Below are positions 48,601-56,552 of a DNA stretch of 64,000 nt, in pieces. Position numbers and translations under genes: made by a program. Numbering within the stretch: the stretch's first letter is position 1; every line of letters starts with the position of its first letter. This DNA comes from Stentor roeselii (Eukaryota; Ciliophora; Heterotrichea; Heterotrichida; Stentoridae). The notes under the pieces were generated by a model. It was given only the letters and a program-made list of their open reading frames with translations, did not search any database and was not told the origin of the DNA. The stretch is from the NCBI GenBank assembly GCA_006503475.1, contig RSEH01000098.1:62001-126000 (forward strand), given 5' to 3'.

Positions 48601-49108
48601 TAAAACAACTACTTTTTCAGAGTTCATCTTAAAAAACATCAACTTTTATCTACCCGTTTTAAATGAATTTCTAGCAAAAGACCAGGAAATGATGAAAAAA
48701 GTGCTGGAAACACTGCTGATGTCTTTTGGAGGGTTTAAAACAACTATATCTGATAATTGGAAAGTGCTTCAAAACTTTAAGAAACTTTCTATGAATTCTT
48801 TAAAAAGACAAGCTGCACTTTTAATATTTGAAAATCGCTTTGGAGGGTTTAATAAGGTTTCTTTTCTGGAAGATGTGATTTTTGGTAGCTTTTCTGAGAT
48901 TCTTAAAACCATGATAGCGATTTGGTGGGGGGACTTGATGCAGGATAAGGACTTTTTTGAGGTTTCCAAGGAGAACTCAAAGAAGTTGTCATGTCTGGTC
49001 AACATGAGGTTCACTTATCAATCCAGAGCCGCGTTCGATATGATTGGAGTGGAAGACCCAGAAAAGCGTTTTCAAGACGCGTTGTTTTTAGTTAAACAAT
49101 TAAGCTAA
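42677..49108 (+). CDS. Giant USP-family deubiquitinase (USP9X/24/34-like), full length
   Basis: 2143 residues, the largest gene here. Residues 1-780 are helical-repeat-like. About 784-862 is a ubiquitin-like domain (VNFLIDGKIVWGNN), and about 870-915 a UBA/CUE-like unit. More helical repeats run to 1335. The USP domain (about 1340-1650) has GLRNFGCTCYLN with catalytic C1352 and GHY with H1602; a helical C-terminus follows. It is homologous along its length to the gene at 1-4173, from the UBA-like unit onward. Very long USPs of this type edit ubiquitin on many targets. The frame is uninterrupted for 6.4 kb. The start is 13 nt after the IQ gene. Confidence 0.93.
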   Translation: MIVSDRTENRAILTHLKKNSFSPLEAIRLILKLKEDFCAGIMTDDEKSSFLTQLQFWMEKLMKKKFISVEVSVVIQVFNFILEIINFVSCELDKFSLEKLEILTKIVDPALKFYKKNKNPHDQISEVKKSLELTESEDEGVLAFGTEDNLFFFTVIKEVWKRLKIFDLAPFVGKKVLVEYILNVFDLLKSVFNELRENFWNEKALNFLFSVSDVLKSLKGEDLRILQKDRLKVLIQEIENFTRNYLKTTNSDEIVEKIELELAYNLLECPFLDKKMAGAEELNRKARQVKRKDELKSISPHSYYQDKPTKFLTSEMFCDWIKEKRILELVYSGTFHVEVIKKFTDIVTYMYSMNKIGRECIDMIWENGFLRHKIYKEVHLDIIHDLMFNINSQDLKYILMKIQNLVPSEIDINVLKILKKFSCLTNRFESPIISSSKTDDRFTFLELLWNLCNEEVINQGATKEIHQKAIIYFSDCITSNAMREMRLFYSENCIKELSKSEKTSSFLEILKKIIDSFPSLPSGQIPTKQKFAETIQDKVLIALFEKIYTLKLKFVSEFPAPEAFLTYKLSLDPIFSFFKFFLKLNKEVLPFSSVEKMWKVLMINRIIDEESAIFFQFLKNIVSNNPVISEKQILENYSKILVKLDPETMTEAAFDCFEKYFLKVNQIYSYVTLDSSDFLLTVQKNDLISIEKLWKIVLFSSNPLVFENSSSLLKRLYRFRKSFSLKDQEEFISKCFENIVFFNKPHDKNSSQVLKSLQLVIEFLSLCQGLSQPVVSQSQQQSFEFELKVVSFVSRLQREEFSEMIYSTTHWQSIKELIASRVNRDLNKVNFLIDGKIVWGNNGQTAEQLNLDKFQLVEVREMENESSFDEHLNQLKCIFEHLDDDIIKLALQKEGNNFDEALNLLTSQDFVDALKSEMKDKNMQVVPFEPLQTSAPNKTKILNFVAQNDRFLEILYALADVDDENVLVKILELLKIIPINKNLKNNIRSFELFENLFNSSNVIKFWNQLRVIILLLQKEKGAWMKEFFENGGLFSISSLLISSNSTDSITWRCYSDEILQILIEIIITYIKKFFTNSNFIFEDIIDPSHLSRTLLSLISSAVSSLKSEEMIESALSLLIAISSHNPSLLSNIYTEEVFKSLTTVVLLTSTRESLRSKIIETVRTLLTNLGNDCSQYFWNLMSRSIPKQKSPQTKDFFHLLSIILETVSEVSTDFIDSCVQVVMIRNIDETKEQDYLLAGYFDLLLHLLKNHNSKDELRLLIFLYSAVFELNTLEDFGKDVESLPLIKYSGTRHSALRLLSLLLQKFPRESYETLKKLADHHPSSKLQQFYNYENQSKASCGFVGLRNFGCTCYLNSVLQQLFMIQDFQRALLEAHVDSKDNIEENLVYQVQVILANLKHSQKQCYEPSEFCKAFKDFEGLSINVRVQQDADEFLNLLFDKLEERLKLTDEAQVIRKVIGGEFKHEIRSTQNEFPYRGERDEHFFRISLDIRNLKDLKAAFDQYTAAEVLEGDNKYYCEEFNTKVNATKRCLLGRLQNTIIIHLKRFDFNYQEMKRSKINDRFEFPLNLNLKTWCMDDSLSEDYYDYELAGVIIHSGVADSGHYFSIIKDRKSQNWLKFDDRHVQLYDFSNLTRDCFGKDSVQTSEFDFECMSNAYMLIYERKQFQPVYLQESRSGFHLTREVEKQVIEENIQFLKDRIYFEEAYENFLIDLAATRANEEKEYHCEWIGFTFEKKVLDMAKTVGQILELVKSVDLQGSTDQKIIRGCFIYSLELLIKAEKNERFLKISEIVFDLVLKTLNNICWVLDLFRFNKVLFFTVMNSVNNEAKLKIMEFLMKCLKKAIFNQDFPVFEKICYLDGPFQQAGPLEPVVSYINSIYKSPVSRFLEYLMQTGVNSFTKLYNIEQLVLGTIVNISSSPEIGKFLMAHGTTTFLLNIFNSPSVQNLDHLHQVLFNMIAASNNDPNFLTCECSDHKIFKTTTFSEFILKNINFYLPVLNEFLAKDQEMMKKVLETLLMSFGGFKTTISDNWKVLQNFKKLSMNSLKRQAALLIFENRFGGFNKVSFLEDVIFGSFSEILKTMIAIWWGDLMQDKDFFEVSKENSKKLSCLVNMRFTYQSRAAFDMIGVEDPEKRFQDALFLVKQLS

Positions 49109-49156
49109 GCCCCCATAAATGTCCCTTGTTTTATTAAAAAATAGAGTCCCAGATAA

Positions 49157-49540
49157 ATGTCCCTCGACTACGTCTTTTCAGGCAGTCAAGACCTGATATC
49201 CTCAGTTCAGAACCAAGGTTACGACCTAGACAGTTTATGTTTCATGTGCAAAGACCTCTTCGTGCTTTTCGAAGACCTCGGTCTGCAGTCCTCAAACATA
49301 TCAGAGCTAATAAAAAACCTAAAAGTAGTTCACGACGCAAAATCAGGTAAGTTGCACACCGAGGAAAACACTGAAGTTCCTCTAAAAATCACTGTAACTA
49401 ACACCCTGACACACAAAGTCTCTACTTTCCGACTGGTTTCCAGCCAAGGAGTCGACCCTTTATTTACCTGCGACATATGCAAGAAAAGTGTTTTAAAGTC
49501 CGAAGTAAAGTCACATGTTCTAGACCACGAAAGCAGTTAA
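49157..49540 (+). CDS. Small protein with C-terminal C2H2-like finger
   Basis: 127 residues. The last 30 contain CDICKKSVLKSEVKSHVLDH, a single C2H2-type zinc finger (C-x2-C...H-x3-H form). The rest has mixed strands and helices, with CMCKDLF-like cysteines near residue 28, and no recognised domain. It could bind nucleic acid or protein. It ends 14 nt from the convergent coiled-coil gene. Confidence 0.62.
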   Translation: MSLDYVFSGSQDLISSVQNQGYDLDSLCFMCKDLFVLFEDLGLQSSNISELIKNLKVVHDAKSGKLHTEENTEVPLKITVTNTLTHKVSTFRLVSSQGVDPLFTCDICKKSVLKSEVKSHVLDHESS

Positions 49541-49554
49541 TTAATAGACACTAC

Positions 49555-50883
49555 CTACTTCTTCTTGTAACTCTTTTCACGGCTTTTCAGCCAGTCTGAC
49601 TTTTCCCTGAGAAACTCTTCCTTTTCTCGGTCGAACAACTGACGCTCGTTGCTTAGCTTGTTCAGTGTCAAGTTGACTTTATCAATTAATTCCTTTGCTC
49701 CAGGGAGTTTTATCACTCCAGGTTGAGAGATGAAGTCTTTTAGTCCTTTTTCGTTGGGTTCTTTGAAACCTTTAGGAATCGGTGCGTCATTTTCAGTGGT
49801 TTTTGTTTCTTTTATTTCAATTTTAACGACTTTTTCATCTGGTTTTTCTTTTGAAGAAGGAGGTTTGATAAGTGAAAGGTTTTTATTTGCGGCTTGGATC
49901 AATTCGTGTCTCATTATTTTTTCATCTCTTTTTACTTCTTTTTTGATGGAGTTCATCATGGAGCTCATCAAACGTGTTGCTTTAGATGACTCAGAAATCG
50001 CGATTTCTCCTCGAATTGTTGCAAGTTTTCCTTTTAATGACTCGATTTTGATATCCAGCTCTAAAACTTCAGCTCCGACTGAAGAAGACTTCAGGTCTTC
50101 CAAACGACGGACTTCATTTTGAAGGTTTTTTAACTGGTCCTGTTTGGTAAAGTTTTGAGTGTCTTTCGACTCTTCTTGAAACATCTTCGAAGGCAATGCA
50201 GGGCTGATATCATCAGGTAAATGAGAAAAAGACGAGTGACGACTGTGAACGACTTCTCTTTTCTGTCCTTTTTTCTCAGATTCCCATTCATTTTTAATGC
50301 GGTCCATCCAAAGTCGTTGATTTCTAAGGTCGTTTTCTTTACTATTGACTATTTTCTCCTTTTCTCCCAGGAGCTTTTCTTTAAGTTTCAGTTTTTCAAT
50401 GGCCTCGTAAACTTCTTTTCGCTTTAACATGTAATCTTCTTGCATCGAGTCCAGCATCTCGAGTTTCTCTTCAAATTTTTTCCGTTCTCTTTCATTTTGC
50501 TCGTTTTTCTGCATCTTTACCTGAAGCCAGACCTCTTTTCGGATACGGTTCAAGTCGTGCCCGCATCGTTCTTTTGTCTCTACGTGGCTTGTTCGACGCT
50601 TCTCTTCGCTGAACAGGTCTTCGATGATCATCTGTTGTCTGTCAAGAGTTTGAAGTAGTTTTTCTATGGTCCCGTCGTAGTTTATTACTTCTTCTGACGA
50701 GTCGCTGGAAGACTCGCCAAAGATGTCTGAAGTGATCATTGAAACGCGTGAAGGGTTTCGAGAACAGCTGCTTATCTCGATTTCTTTCATCATCACTTCT
50801 AATGCCAGGTTCAAACGATCGATTTGGTTTGAAATCGCTTCTGAGGACTGGCTTAAGTCATTAGAATCGTTACTGGACTGCAT
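49555..50883 (-). CDS. Coiled-coil protein
   Basis: 442 residues from ATG 50881-50883. Ser-rich start, then coiled coil at about 95-215 (ERERKKFEEKLEMLDSMQED) and further coils at 245-300 and 400-440. Basic C-terminus KSREKSYKKK. The first 60 residues loosely resemble the start of the protein at 53299 (IDRLNLALEVMM and SRVSMITS against LDHLTSILNQFM and SRLSVISS), so the two may be diverged paralogs. No enzyme motif. Confidence 0.75.
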   Translation of the reverse strand: MQSSNDSNDLSQSSEAISNQIDRLNLALEVMMKEIEISSCSRNPSRVSMITSDIFGESSSDSSEEVINYDGTIEKLLQTLDRQQMIIEDLFSEEKRRTSHVETKERCGHDLNRIRKEVWLQVKMQKNEQNERERKKFEEKLEMLDSMQEDYMLKRKEVYEAIEKLKLKEKLLGEKEKIVNSKENDLRNQRLWMDRIKNEWESEKKGQKREVVHSRHSSFSHLPDDISPALPSKMFQEESKDTQNFTKQDQLKNLQNEVRRLEDLKSSSVGAEVLELDIKIESLKGKLATIRGEIAISESSKATRLMSSMMNSIKKEVKRDEKIMRHELIQAANKNLSLIKPPSSKEKPDEKVVKIEIKETKTTENDAPIPKGFKEPNEKGLKDFISQPGVIKLPGAKELIDKVNLTLNKLSNERQLFDREKEEFLREKSDWLKSREKSYKKK

Positions 50884-51306
50884 TAATTATGGATACGTTT
50901 TGAAAAGTCAGAGGGTTTAAAATTTTAAATTTGAATAAGTACTTATTGATTTTTGAAAAAGATTGAATATGTTTAAATAACATTGAATATGTATAAATAA
51001 GGGATTAAGAAGATAGTTTTGAAGTTAAGATGAAATAAATAGATCTTGGATACTTGATTCAAAATGAGAACAGGAGAAGGATGAATGGTTTTTGGGTAGT
51101 TTCCAGGTTTTTGTCACTTGTTTCGAAGAAGCTGATTTTTTCAGTATTAAAAATTTAAAAATTTTCTGGAAAACTTTGATTTTCAAAGAGTTTCTCTAAA
51201 AACTTAGTCAAATCGATGAAGATGAAAAGCTCTAATAAGTCACTTACATAAAAATATAATAGTTCGCTAAATTTTTCTAAATATCTTTTCAATATGCACC
51301 ATAAAA
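50884..51306. other. AT-rich spacer between divergent genes
   Basis: Should contain both promoters. No RNA gene, repeat or defensible promoter motif; this roomy interval contrasts with the 4-6 nt divergent pairs elsewhere. Confidence 0.55.
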
Positions 51307-51639
51307 ATGGATGTATTGGGATTATTCGTAAACCGGCTCTACTGTTGTCCCTTTGAGGACTGTGGCCGGGAATACCAAAGCAAGTTTAACTTGAAAAAAC
51401 ATGTTCAAACTTGGCATTTGAACTTAATTTCATTTTCCTGCAACATCTGCAAAAAGAAGTTCGTAAGCAAGCAGAATCTACGTGAACATACTTTCATTCA
51501 CAATGATAAAAAACCCTTTCGCTGCACCTTCTGTGGAAAAAAATTCCGTCAGTCAAGCCAGCTGTGTCTCCACAAAAGGTCTCACAAGAAAAACTATGCA
51601 GAAAGTTGCAGATTCCTTCAGAGTATAAACGAGCTATAA
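51307..51639 (+). CDS. Three-finger C2H2 zinc-finger protein
   Basis: 110 residues, nearly all zinc fingers: CPFEDCGREYQSKFNLKKH, then CNICKKKFVSKQNLREH and CTFCGKKFRQSSQLCLH. All have C-x2-4-C...H-x3-5-H with a TFIIIA/Krueppel-like Phe/Leu core; one linker is HNDKKPF, close to TGEKPF. Likely sequence-specific DNA or RNA binding, for example a transcription factor. The protein is short, with no activation domain visible. Confidence 0.85.
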   Translation: MDVLGLFVNRLYCCPFEDCGREYQSKFNLKKHVQTWHLNLISFSCNICKKKFVSKQNLREHTFIHNDKKPFRCTFCGKKFRQSSQLCLHKRSHKKNYAESCRFLQSINEL

Positions 51640-51841
51640 TCCTTACTAATTAAAGATAATAGCTAAACTAACACCTTAATTTCTATTCAGATAGAAAATT
51701 CTAGAAATCAATAAATTCAGGTCTTTTTTCAAGGAAAAATAAAATATTTTAAACGGCTAAAAAAAACATTTTTGAAGAAAATGTATTTTTGAGAAAGTTT
51801 TAGATTTTCAGTAAGTTTTTATCAACTTCGTCTTTTAATAA

Positions 51842-52801
51842 ATGGAATCTCACATTCTTAATCGAATAAACAAGTTAAAGCAAGACCTTCACCAAGTTTC
51901 AACTCCAGTGGCCAACAAGTCAGACAACCTCGAAGCATATCTTTCCCAATCTTTTAAAAACCCTTCTCCAGACCCTCAGGTGGTATCTTCTAATCCTCAC
52001 CTCAAACAATTACTAGAAGAGAAGTCCGCGCGAATCTCCGAGTTAGAAGACGAGCTGACCTTCTTGCGTGAGTCTTCAAAACTCAAAGAACAAGACCTGG
52101 TCTCTAAATACGAAAGCGCGATAGACTCAATAAAAAACAACTGTGAAAGTCTCTTAAAGTTTTATGAGAGTCAAATGGAAAAGTTCAAACTTCTCTCAAC
52201 TCAAAAAGACGTCGATGAAATCCTGGAAAACATGAAAATCTTAGAAGAAGAAAACGAAAAACTTAGAAATGATTTGAAAAACCTGCAAAATTCTCATAAA
52301 AAGGAAAAAATTCTTTGGGAACAAGAAATTTCTTCAGTTCGCAGCAAAAATCGAGGAAAAAATGAGGAAGACTTGCAGGACCTTGATGAAATGCAAGAAC
52401 TTCAAGAGTTGCAGAGGATTAAAGATAAGTTAAAGAAAGAAATCGCGAATTTGGAAAGGACGAAAAATGAGGAATATTATGGAATGGTCGAGGATTTTGA
52501 AGAAAAACATTCAGAAGCTGTGAGAATGGCGCAGAAATGGGAATCGATGCATGATAAGCTGGTCTTTAGGATAGTTACTGAGTTAAGGAATCTGAAAATC
52601 GAGATTTTTGAGGTGAAAAATGAAATTTTAGTGAATTTTGAAGACTCGCTTACCTGTGCAAGCTCTATTATTTCAAGGATTTATAAAAAGTTCAGGCTTG
52701 TAACTTGCATTTAGATTTTAGATAACAAGGACAGGGTCCTCAAGGAAGTCGTGAAGGACAACCACAAGTTAAGAAATTCCAGGAAAAAAAAAACTGGATG
52801 A
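51842..52801 (+). CDS. Coiled-coil protein
   Basis: Exons 51842-52699 and 52715-52801 across a 15-nt intron give 314 residues ending with TGA. Residues about 60-240 form long coiled coils (KILEEENEKLRNDLKNLQN); the second exon adds a basic tail rich in Lys. Without splicing the frame ends inside the intron after LVTCI. No catalytic or membrane motif. It is 25 nt from the convergent membrane-protein gene. Confidence 0.75.
52700..52714 (+). other. 15-nt intron
   Basis: GTAACTTGCATTTAG, A at position 10. Adds a 29-codon last exon (including stop). Confidence 0.82.
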
Positions 52802-52826
52802 ATTGTGAATAATTAGAATTAATCCA

Positions 52827-53294
52827 TTACTTACTTAAACTCTTCCAGATTACCACATGACTGCTGAATACTTCACTTTGAAATGTTGAGATACTTGTCT
52901 TAAAGGTTTTTATTGAGTTTTCTAGTTCTGATAGCTCTGAATTCAATGAAGGGGTTATTGAAGGAAATGCGATTTCAGGGTATTGAGATAATATTGAGAT
53001 ATTTTCTGAAGATTTTTGAATCATAGGTGATAATTTTACAAAGAAACTTCTAAATTTCCACCGAAATAAAAAAAAAACAACACCCAAAGCCAATAAATAC
53101 CCAATTCCATAAACCTGAGCCACATCCTTGAAATTTTTCTGAAAATTCTCAGCAACAGCAATAAAACAATTCACGATTTCTTCCAATTTCAAAACAATCA
53201 CAGAATAAAAGTCCTGAGGAGTCTCTTGAACCTTAACAAATCCTTTTCTCGGAAAAGCGAAAGCAGTCTGTAAAAAAAAAACAAAAAGAATCAT
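52827..53294 (-). CDS. Small membrane protein with signal peptide
   Basis: 155 residues. MILFVFFLQTAFAF is a signal peptide. A helical lumenal part follows (to about 62), then one transmembrane helix near 65-82 (LLALGVVFFLFRW) and a cytoplasmic tail with a Ser-rich helical C-terminus. Family unknown; the layout is of a type I membrane protein. Its ATG (53292-53294) lies only 4 nt from the divergent ATG at 53299. Confidence 0.65.
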   Translation of the reverse strand: MILFVFFLQTAFAFPRKGFVKVQETPQDFYSVIVLKLEEIVNCFIAVAENFQKNFKDVAQVYGIGYLLALGVVFFLFRWKFRSFFVKLSPMIQKSSENISILSQYPEIAFPSITPSLNSELSELENSIKTFKTSISTFQSEVFSSHVVIWKSLSK

Positions 53295-53298
53295 ATAA
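53295..53298. promoter_or_regulatory. 4-nt divergent intergenic region
   Basis: Between the ATGs of the signal-peptide membrane protein (minus) and the coiled-coil protein (plus). Confidence 0.5.
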
Positions 53299-54756
53299 AT
53301 GTCTCAAAACACTGAAACAGTCTCAGACCGCCTGGACCATCTGACTTCAATTTTGAATCAATTCATGTCAGACATGGACGACCCTCGTACACACGCTTCT
53401 CGTTTGTCAGTCATTTCTTCAGTTCACCAGTCATTTTGCGACGGTTCAGTCCTGGCAACAGAAGACGACGAGGACTTCGAAGTTCCTTATATTCCAAGCG
53501 AAGTTTTCAGTAAGATCGAGGAATTTTTAACTGAAATCGACAGATTGAATATGAAGGCTGAGGACTATAGAGCACAGTTGATGAGATGGGAAGAAAAAGA
53601 AGTTGAGATCTTTTTGTCTATGAATCAAATAAAAAATCTTCATAGAAGACTGGGAGAAGTCATTGCAAGTAAAAATGAAGAGACGGTCTTTAGGCTTAAT
53701 CGAAATTCTCTTGTTAACTGCGACTTTTGCCTTACTTGCTGTGACCTTCCTGAAAGGCTTACTTCACTGGAAGTTGAATGCCAGAAGTTAAAATCTGAAT
53801 CACATGACTTTTTAAGCCAAATCATCCAAGATCACCATTCTTCTTCAGAACCTCGAGAAAATTCATCAAATTCTGAAAATATTTCAATTCCAACTGAAAC
53901 TCGAGAACTTTTCTTGAAATCAATTGAATTACATAAAGAGTCAATTAAACTAAAACATAAAGAACTTGAACTTGACAAGCAACGAGAAGACCTTGGGTCT
54001 CTCATGATCAAAGCAGAGGTACTCATCGCTGAGTACCAAGAAAAAAATGAAGAAATTCTAAGAGTAAAGCGCAGAGAAACCCATAAAAAACACCCGAGTC
54101 AAGATGTGACCAGGACTCGAACTCCTGTGCCTTTAGGTACTTTATCTACAAGTTGCTTTATCATGGATTTGCTTAATACTCGCACTGAAATTCACACGAA
54201 ACTCATGAATATGGAAAAAATTATTAAAGAAAAGTATAAAAAAAATAAACAAACTGCAAAAATTGAGAATCTTGAAAATTTTCTTGATGATTATCGACAG
54301 AAGGATGCAACTTTTCAGAAAAATTTAGAAAATATTAGAAATGTGCAGCAAAAGGAAAGGTTTTTAATGGCGTATCTTAAAGAATCTCGTGATTTTTTGC
54401 AGCAGATTATTGAGGAATTGCAGAAATATGAAAGGTTTTTAGTTGATAACTGGATTAAAGCGAATGGAAAACCTTCTGGAATCGATGCTGCGAAAAAAGC
54501 GTCTTCGATGTTTTTTCAGAAACTTATGGAGTTTAAGAAGAAAAGTGAAATTCTTGATGAAAAGTACCTCAGGATTGTCAAGATTAGAGATATTGTTAAG
54601 AAGGAAAATGAAAAACTTCAGAATAATAGGAAAAAAATACTTGCTGAAAGAAATAATCTTCAGAAACAGCAGATGAAAATAGAGAATTATTACAAATCAC
54701 TTACTAGTCTTAATTCTACACATGGACCGTCATTGATTAAATATATCGCTGACTAA
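53299..54756 (+). CDS. Coiled-coil protein
   Basis: 485 residues. N-terminal 80 acidic and Ser-rich, with SRLSVISS. Coiled coils near 70-115, 200-260 and 300-470 (KNLENIRNVQQKERFLMAYL). A short Cys cluster sits at about 140-150 (NCDFCLTCCDLP), possibly metal-binding. Basic linker near 255-275. No enzyme domain. Possible distant paralog of the gene at 49555. Divergent neighbour 4 nt away. Confidence 0.75.
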   Translation: MSQNTETVSDRLDHLTSILNQFMSDMDDPRTHASRLSVISSVHQSFCDGSVLATEDDEDFEVPYIPSEVFSKIEEFLTEIDRLNMKAEDYRAQLMRWEEKEVEIFLSMNQIKNLHRRLGEVIASKNEETVFRLNRNSLVNCDFCLTCCDLPERLTSLEVECQKLKSESHDFLSQIIQDHHSSSEPRENSSNSENISIPTETRELFLKSIELHKESIKLKHKELELDKQREDLGSLMIKAEVLIAEYQEKNEEILRVKRRETHKKHPSQDVTRTRTPVPLGTLSTSCFIMDLLNTRTEIHTKLMNMEKIIKEKYKKNKQTAKIENLENFLDDYRQKDATFQKNLENIRNVQQKERFLMAYLKESRDFLQQIIEELQKYERFLVDNWIKANGKPSGIDAAKKASSMFFQKLMEFKKKSEILDEKYLRIVKIRDIVKKENEKLQNNRKKILAERNNLQKQQMKIENYYKSLTSLNSTHGPSLIKYIAD

Positions 54757-55386
54757 TGTTTAGTAATTAATAATTCAGATTGTCCTGAAAATTTAGTTTT
54801 ACTGAATTATTTTAATTAATAATATAAGATTACAATCGATTAGAGATACGGTTCAGATGTAAGTTTTATATTTTTATAATTGATCTTATCATCATTTTGA
54901 TAAATACATGTTTGTGAAGTTGGTTACAGTTCTTATCGTTAGCTAATGATTGTAACTTCTAATAATAAATCTTTGTAAATAAGCATATAATTTTCAACAT
55001 TAATCTTTAAACAAATTATATCTAAATTTATTAAAATTATGTTAAAATCTCTAAATAAGCAAAATTGAAAGATTCACTCAAATTACTTCTTGAATATTGA
55101 CTCTAATTTTTATTTGATATGAACTCTCTTATTTATAATGCTTTAAGAGTATATCAAACCAATCAAAAATATAAGATGAATTAATATAATTTAATATATA
55201 CAAGCTTTACTTGAATTTTGAATATTTTATCCAAAAAATAATTCACCATAAAAATCTTCTACTTATTGTAAGATTCGCTGCATGTTTAAACCTGAAATGT
55301 AAGTTTATAAAATCCAGGATAGATCTAATAAAAAAATCATCAATTCCCATTCAAACCTCCGTATCATTTCCAGTAATAAAAAAAAA
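54757..55386. other. Long AT-rich spacer
   Basis: Between two plus-strand genes; about 630 nt with dense stops. A 62-residue open frame at 55211-55399 has spacer composition and I do not support it. The promoter of the TBC gene should be here. Confidence 0.6.
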
Positions 55387-56544
55387 ATGCAAGAAATAAT
55401 AACCCAAATCGTAGAAACCCGACAAGCAACAGCTTTCCTTTCCGAAGCAATCGTGTTAAAATCCCGTCAACTAAAAGACCTCTCCGAAAAAATCTCATCA
55501 TGCCAAGAGAAACTCGACAACTACACCCGGGAAATTTCAAGTTTGCTGAAATCAATCGACGAGTTGATATCTGAAAAGAACAGCTACAGGGCAGCTCTTG
55601 AGTGCAACAAGGAAAACGCAGAAGAATTCAGGTCTCCAGACCAGTTCCTTGATATCAAAACTGATAATGACGGAATCGATGTATGGGCAAAGCTTCTGGC
55701 AGAATCAGATTCGCCTGGATGGCTTAAAAAAATCAGAAGTTTAAGTCGAAGATGTCTGCCGACTAGAATTCGAGGAGAACTTTGGGGAAGACTTATTGGA
55801 AATCAGATGAATCTTACACCGAAACTTTTCGCAACTCTGCTTGAAATGGCTAGAGGATGTAATAAAAGTCAGCAGGAGGAAAATGGAACTATTTTAATTC
55901 CGATGGACTTGAGACGCACTTTAGCGGCTTTGCAGGTTTTTCAAGAGAAACAACCTTTGCATAGTGCTTTGTCTGATTTGTTACAGGCATTTGCGGTAAG
56001 TTTTAAGTAGGTCTTCCGACCCGACATCGGCTACGTGCAAGGAATGGCATATCTAGGAGCAGTATTCCTACTGCATCAAAGTACATACGCAGCCTTTGTA
56101 TCCTTCACAAACCTGATTTTCCGATCAGAAATCCTAAGAACCTTCTACTCATTCGACGTTCCAGGAATGCAAAAGTACTACAAAGTCTTCCAATTTTACA
56201 TGAAGCGAAAAATCCCAAGTGTTTTAAACAAATTCGAAGAACTAGGAATAACACCCGACATGTTTTTACTAGAATGGGTATACACGTTATTCTCTCGTTA
56301 TTTCGACATCGACAACGTGAGTCGAATAATAAGCAGCTACTTGTTAAGCGACGATTCTTTTATTTTCAGATTTGGGCTTGCAATTTTGATAAGCATTGAA
56401 AAAAAGGTGAACAAAGACAACATGGACGAGGTGGCGAGTGTGATAAATAATTTGATGCAGAACATTGAGTACTCGAGTGTAATTAAAGCTTATGAAGGCC
56501 TGAAGATAACTGAGCATGATATGAATAGAATAAGAGCGAGTTAG
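55387..56544 (+). CDS. TBC-domain Rab GTPase-activating protein
   Basis: Exons 55387-55995 and 56011-56544 over a 15-nt intron encode 380 residues. A coiled coil at 1-70 precedes the TBC domain (about 122-375). Arginine finger IPMDLRRT has the I-x-x-D-x-x-R form with R177. After splicing, FRPDIGYVQGM carries the glutamine finger Q213. Both fingers are intact, so it should speed GTP hydrolysis on a Rab. A Rab gene lies 4 kb downstream (60436), but a link is only suggestive. The intron sits right before the glutamine-finger motif, which makes it convincing. Confidence 0.9.
55996..56010 (+). other. 15-nt intron
   Basis: GTAAGTTTTAAGTAG, A at position 10. Splicing yields the family motif GYVQGM in frame. 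Confidence 0.93.
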
Positions 56545-56552
56545 TTTTTATG

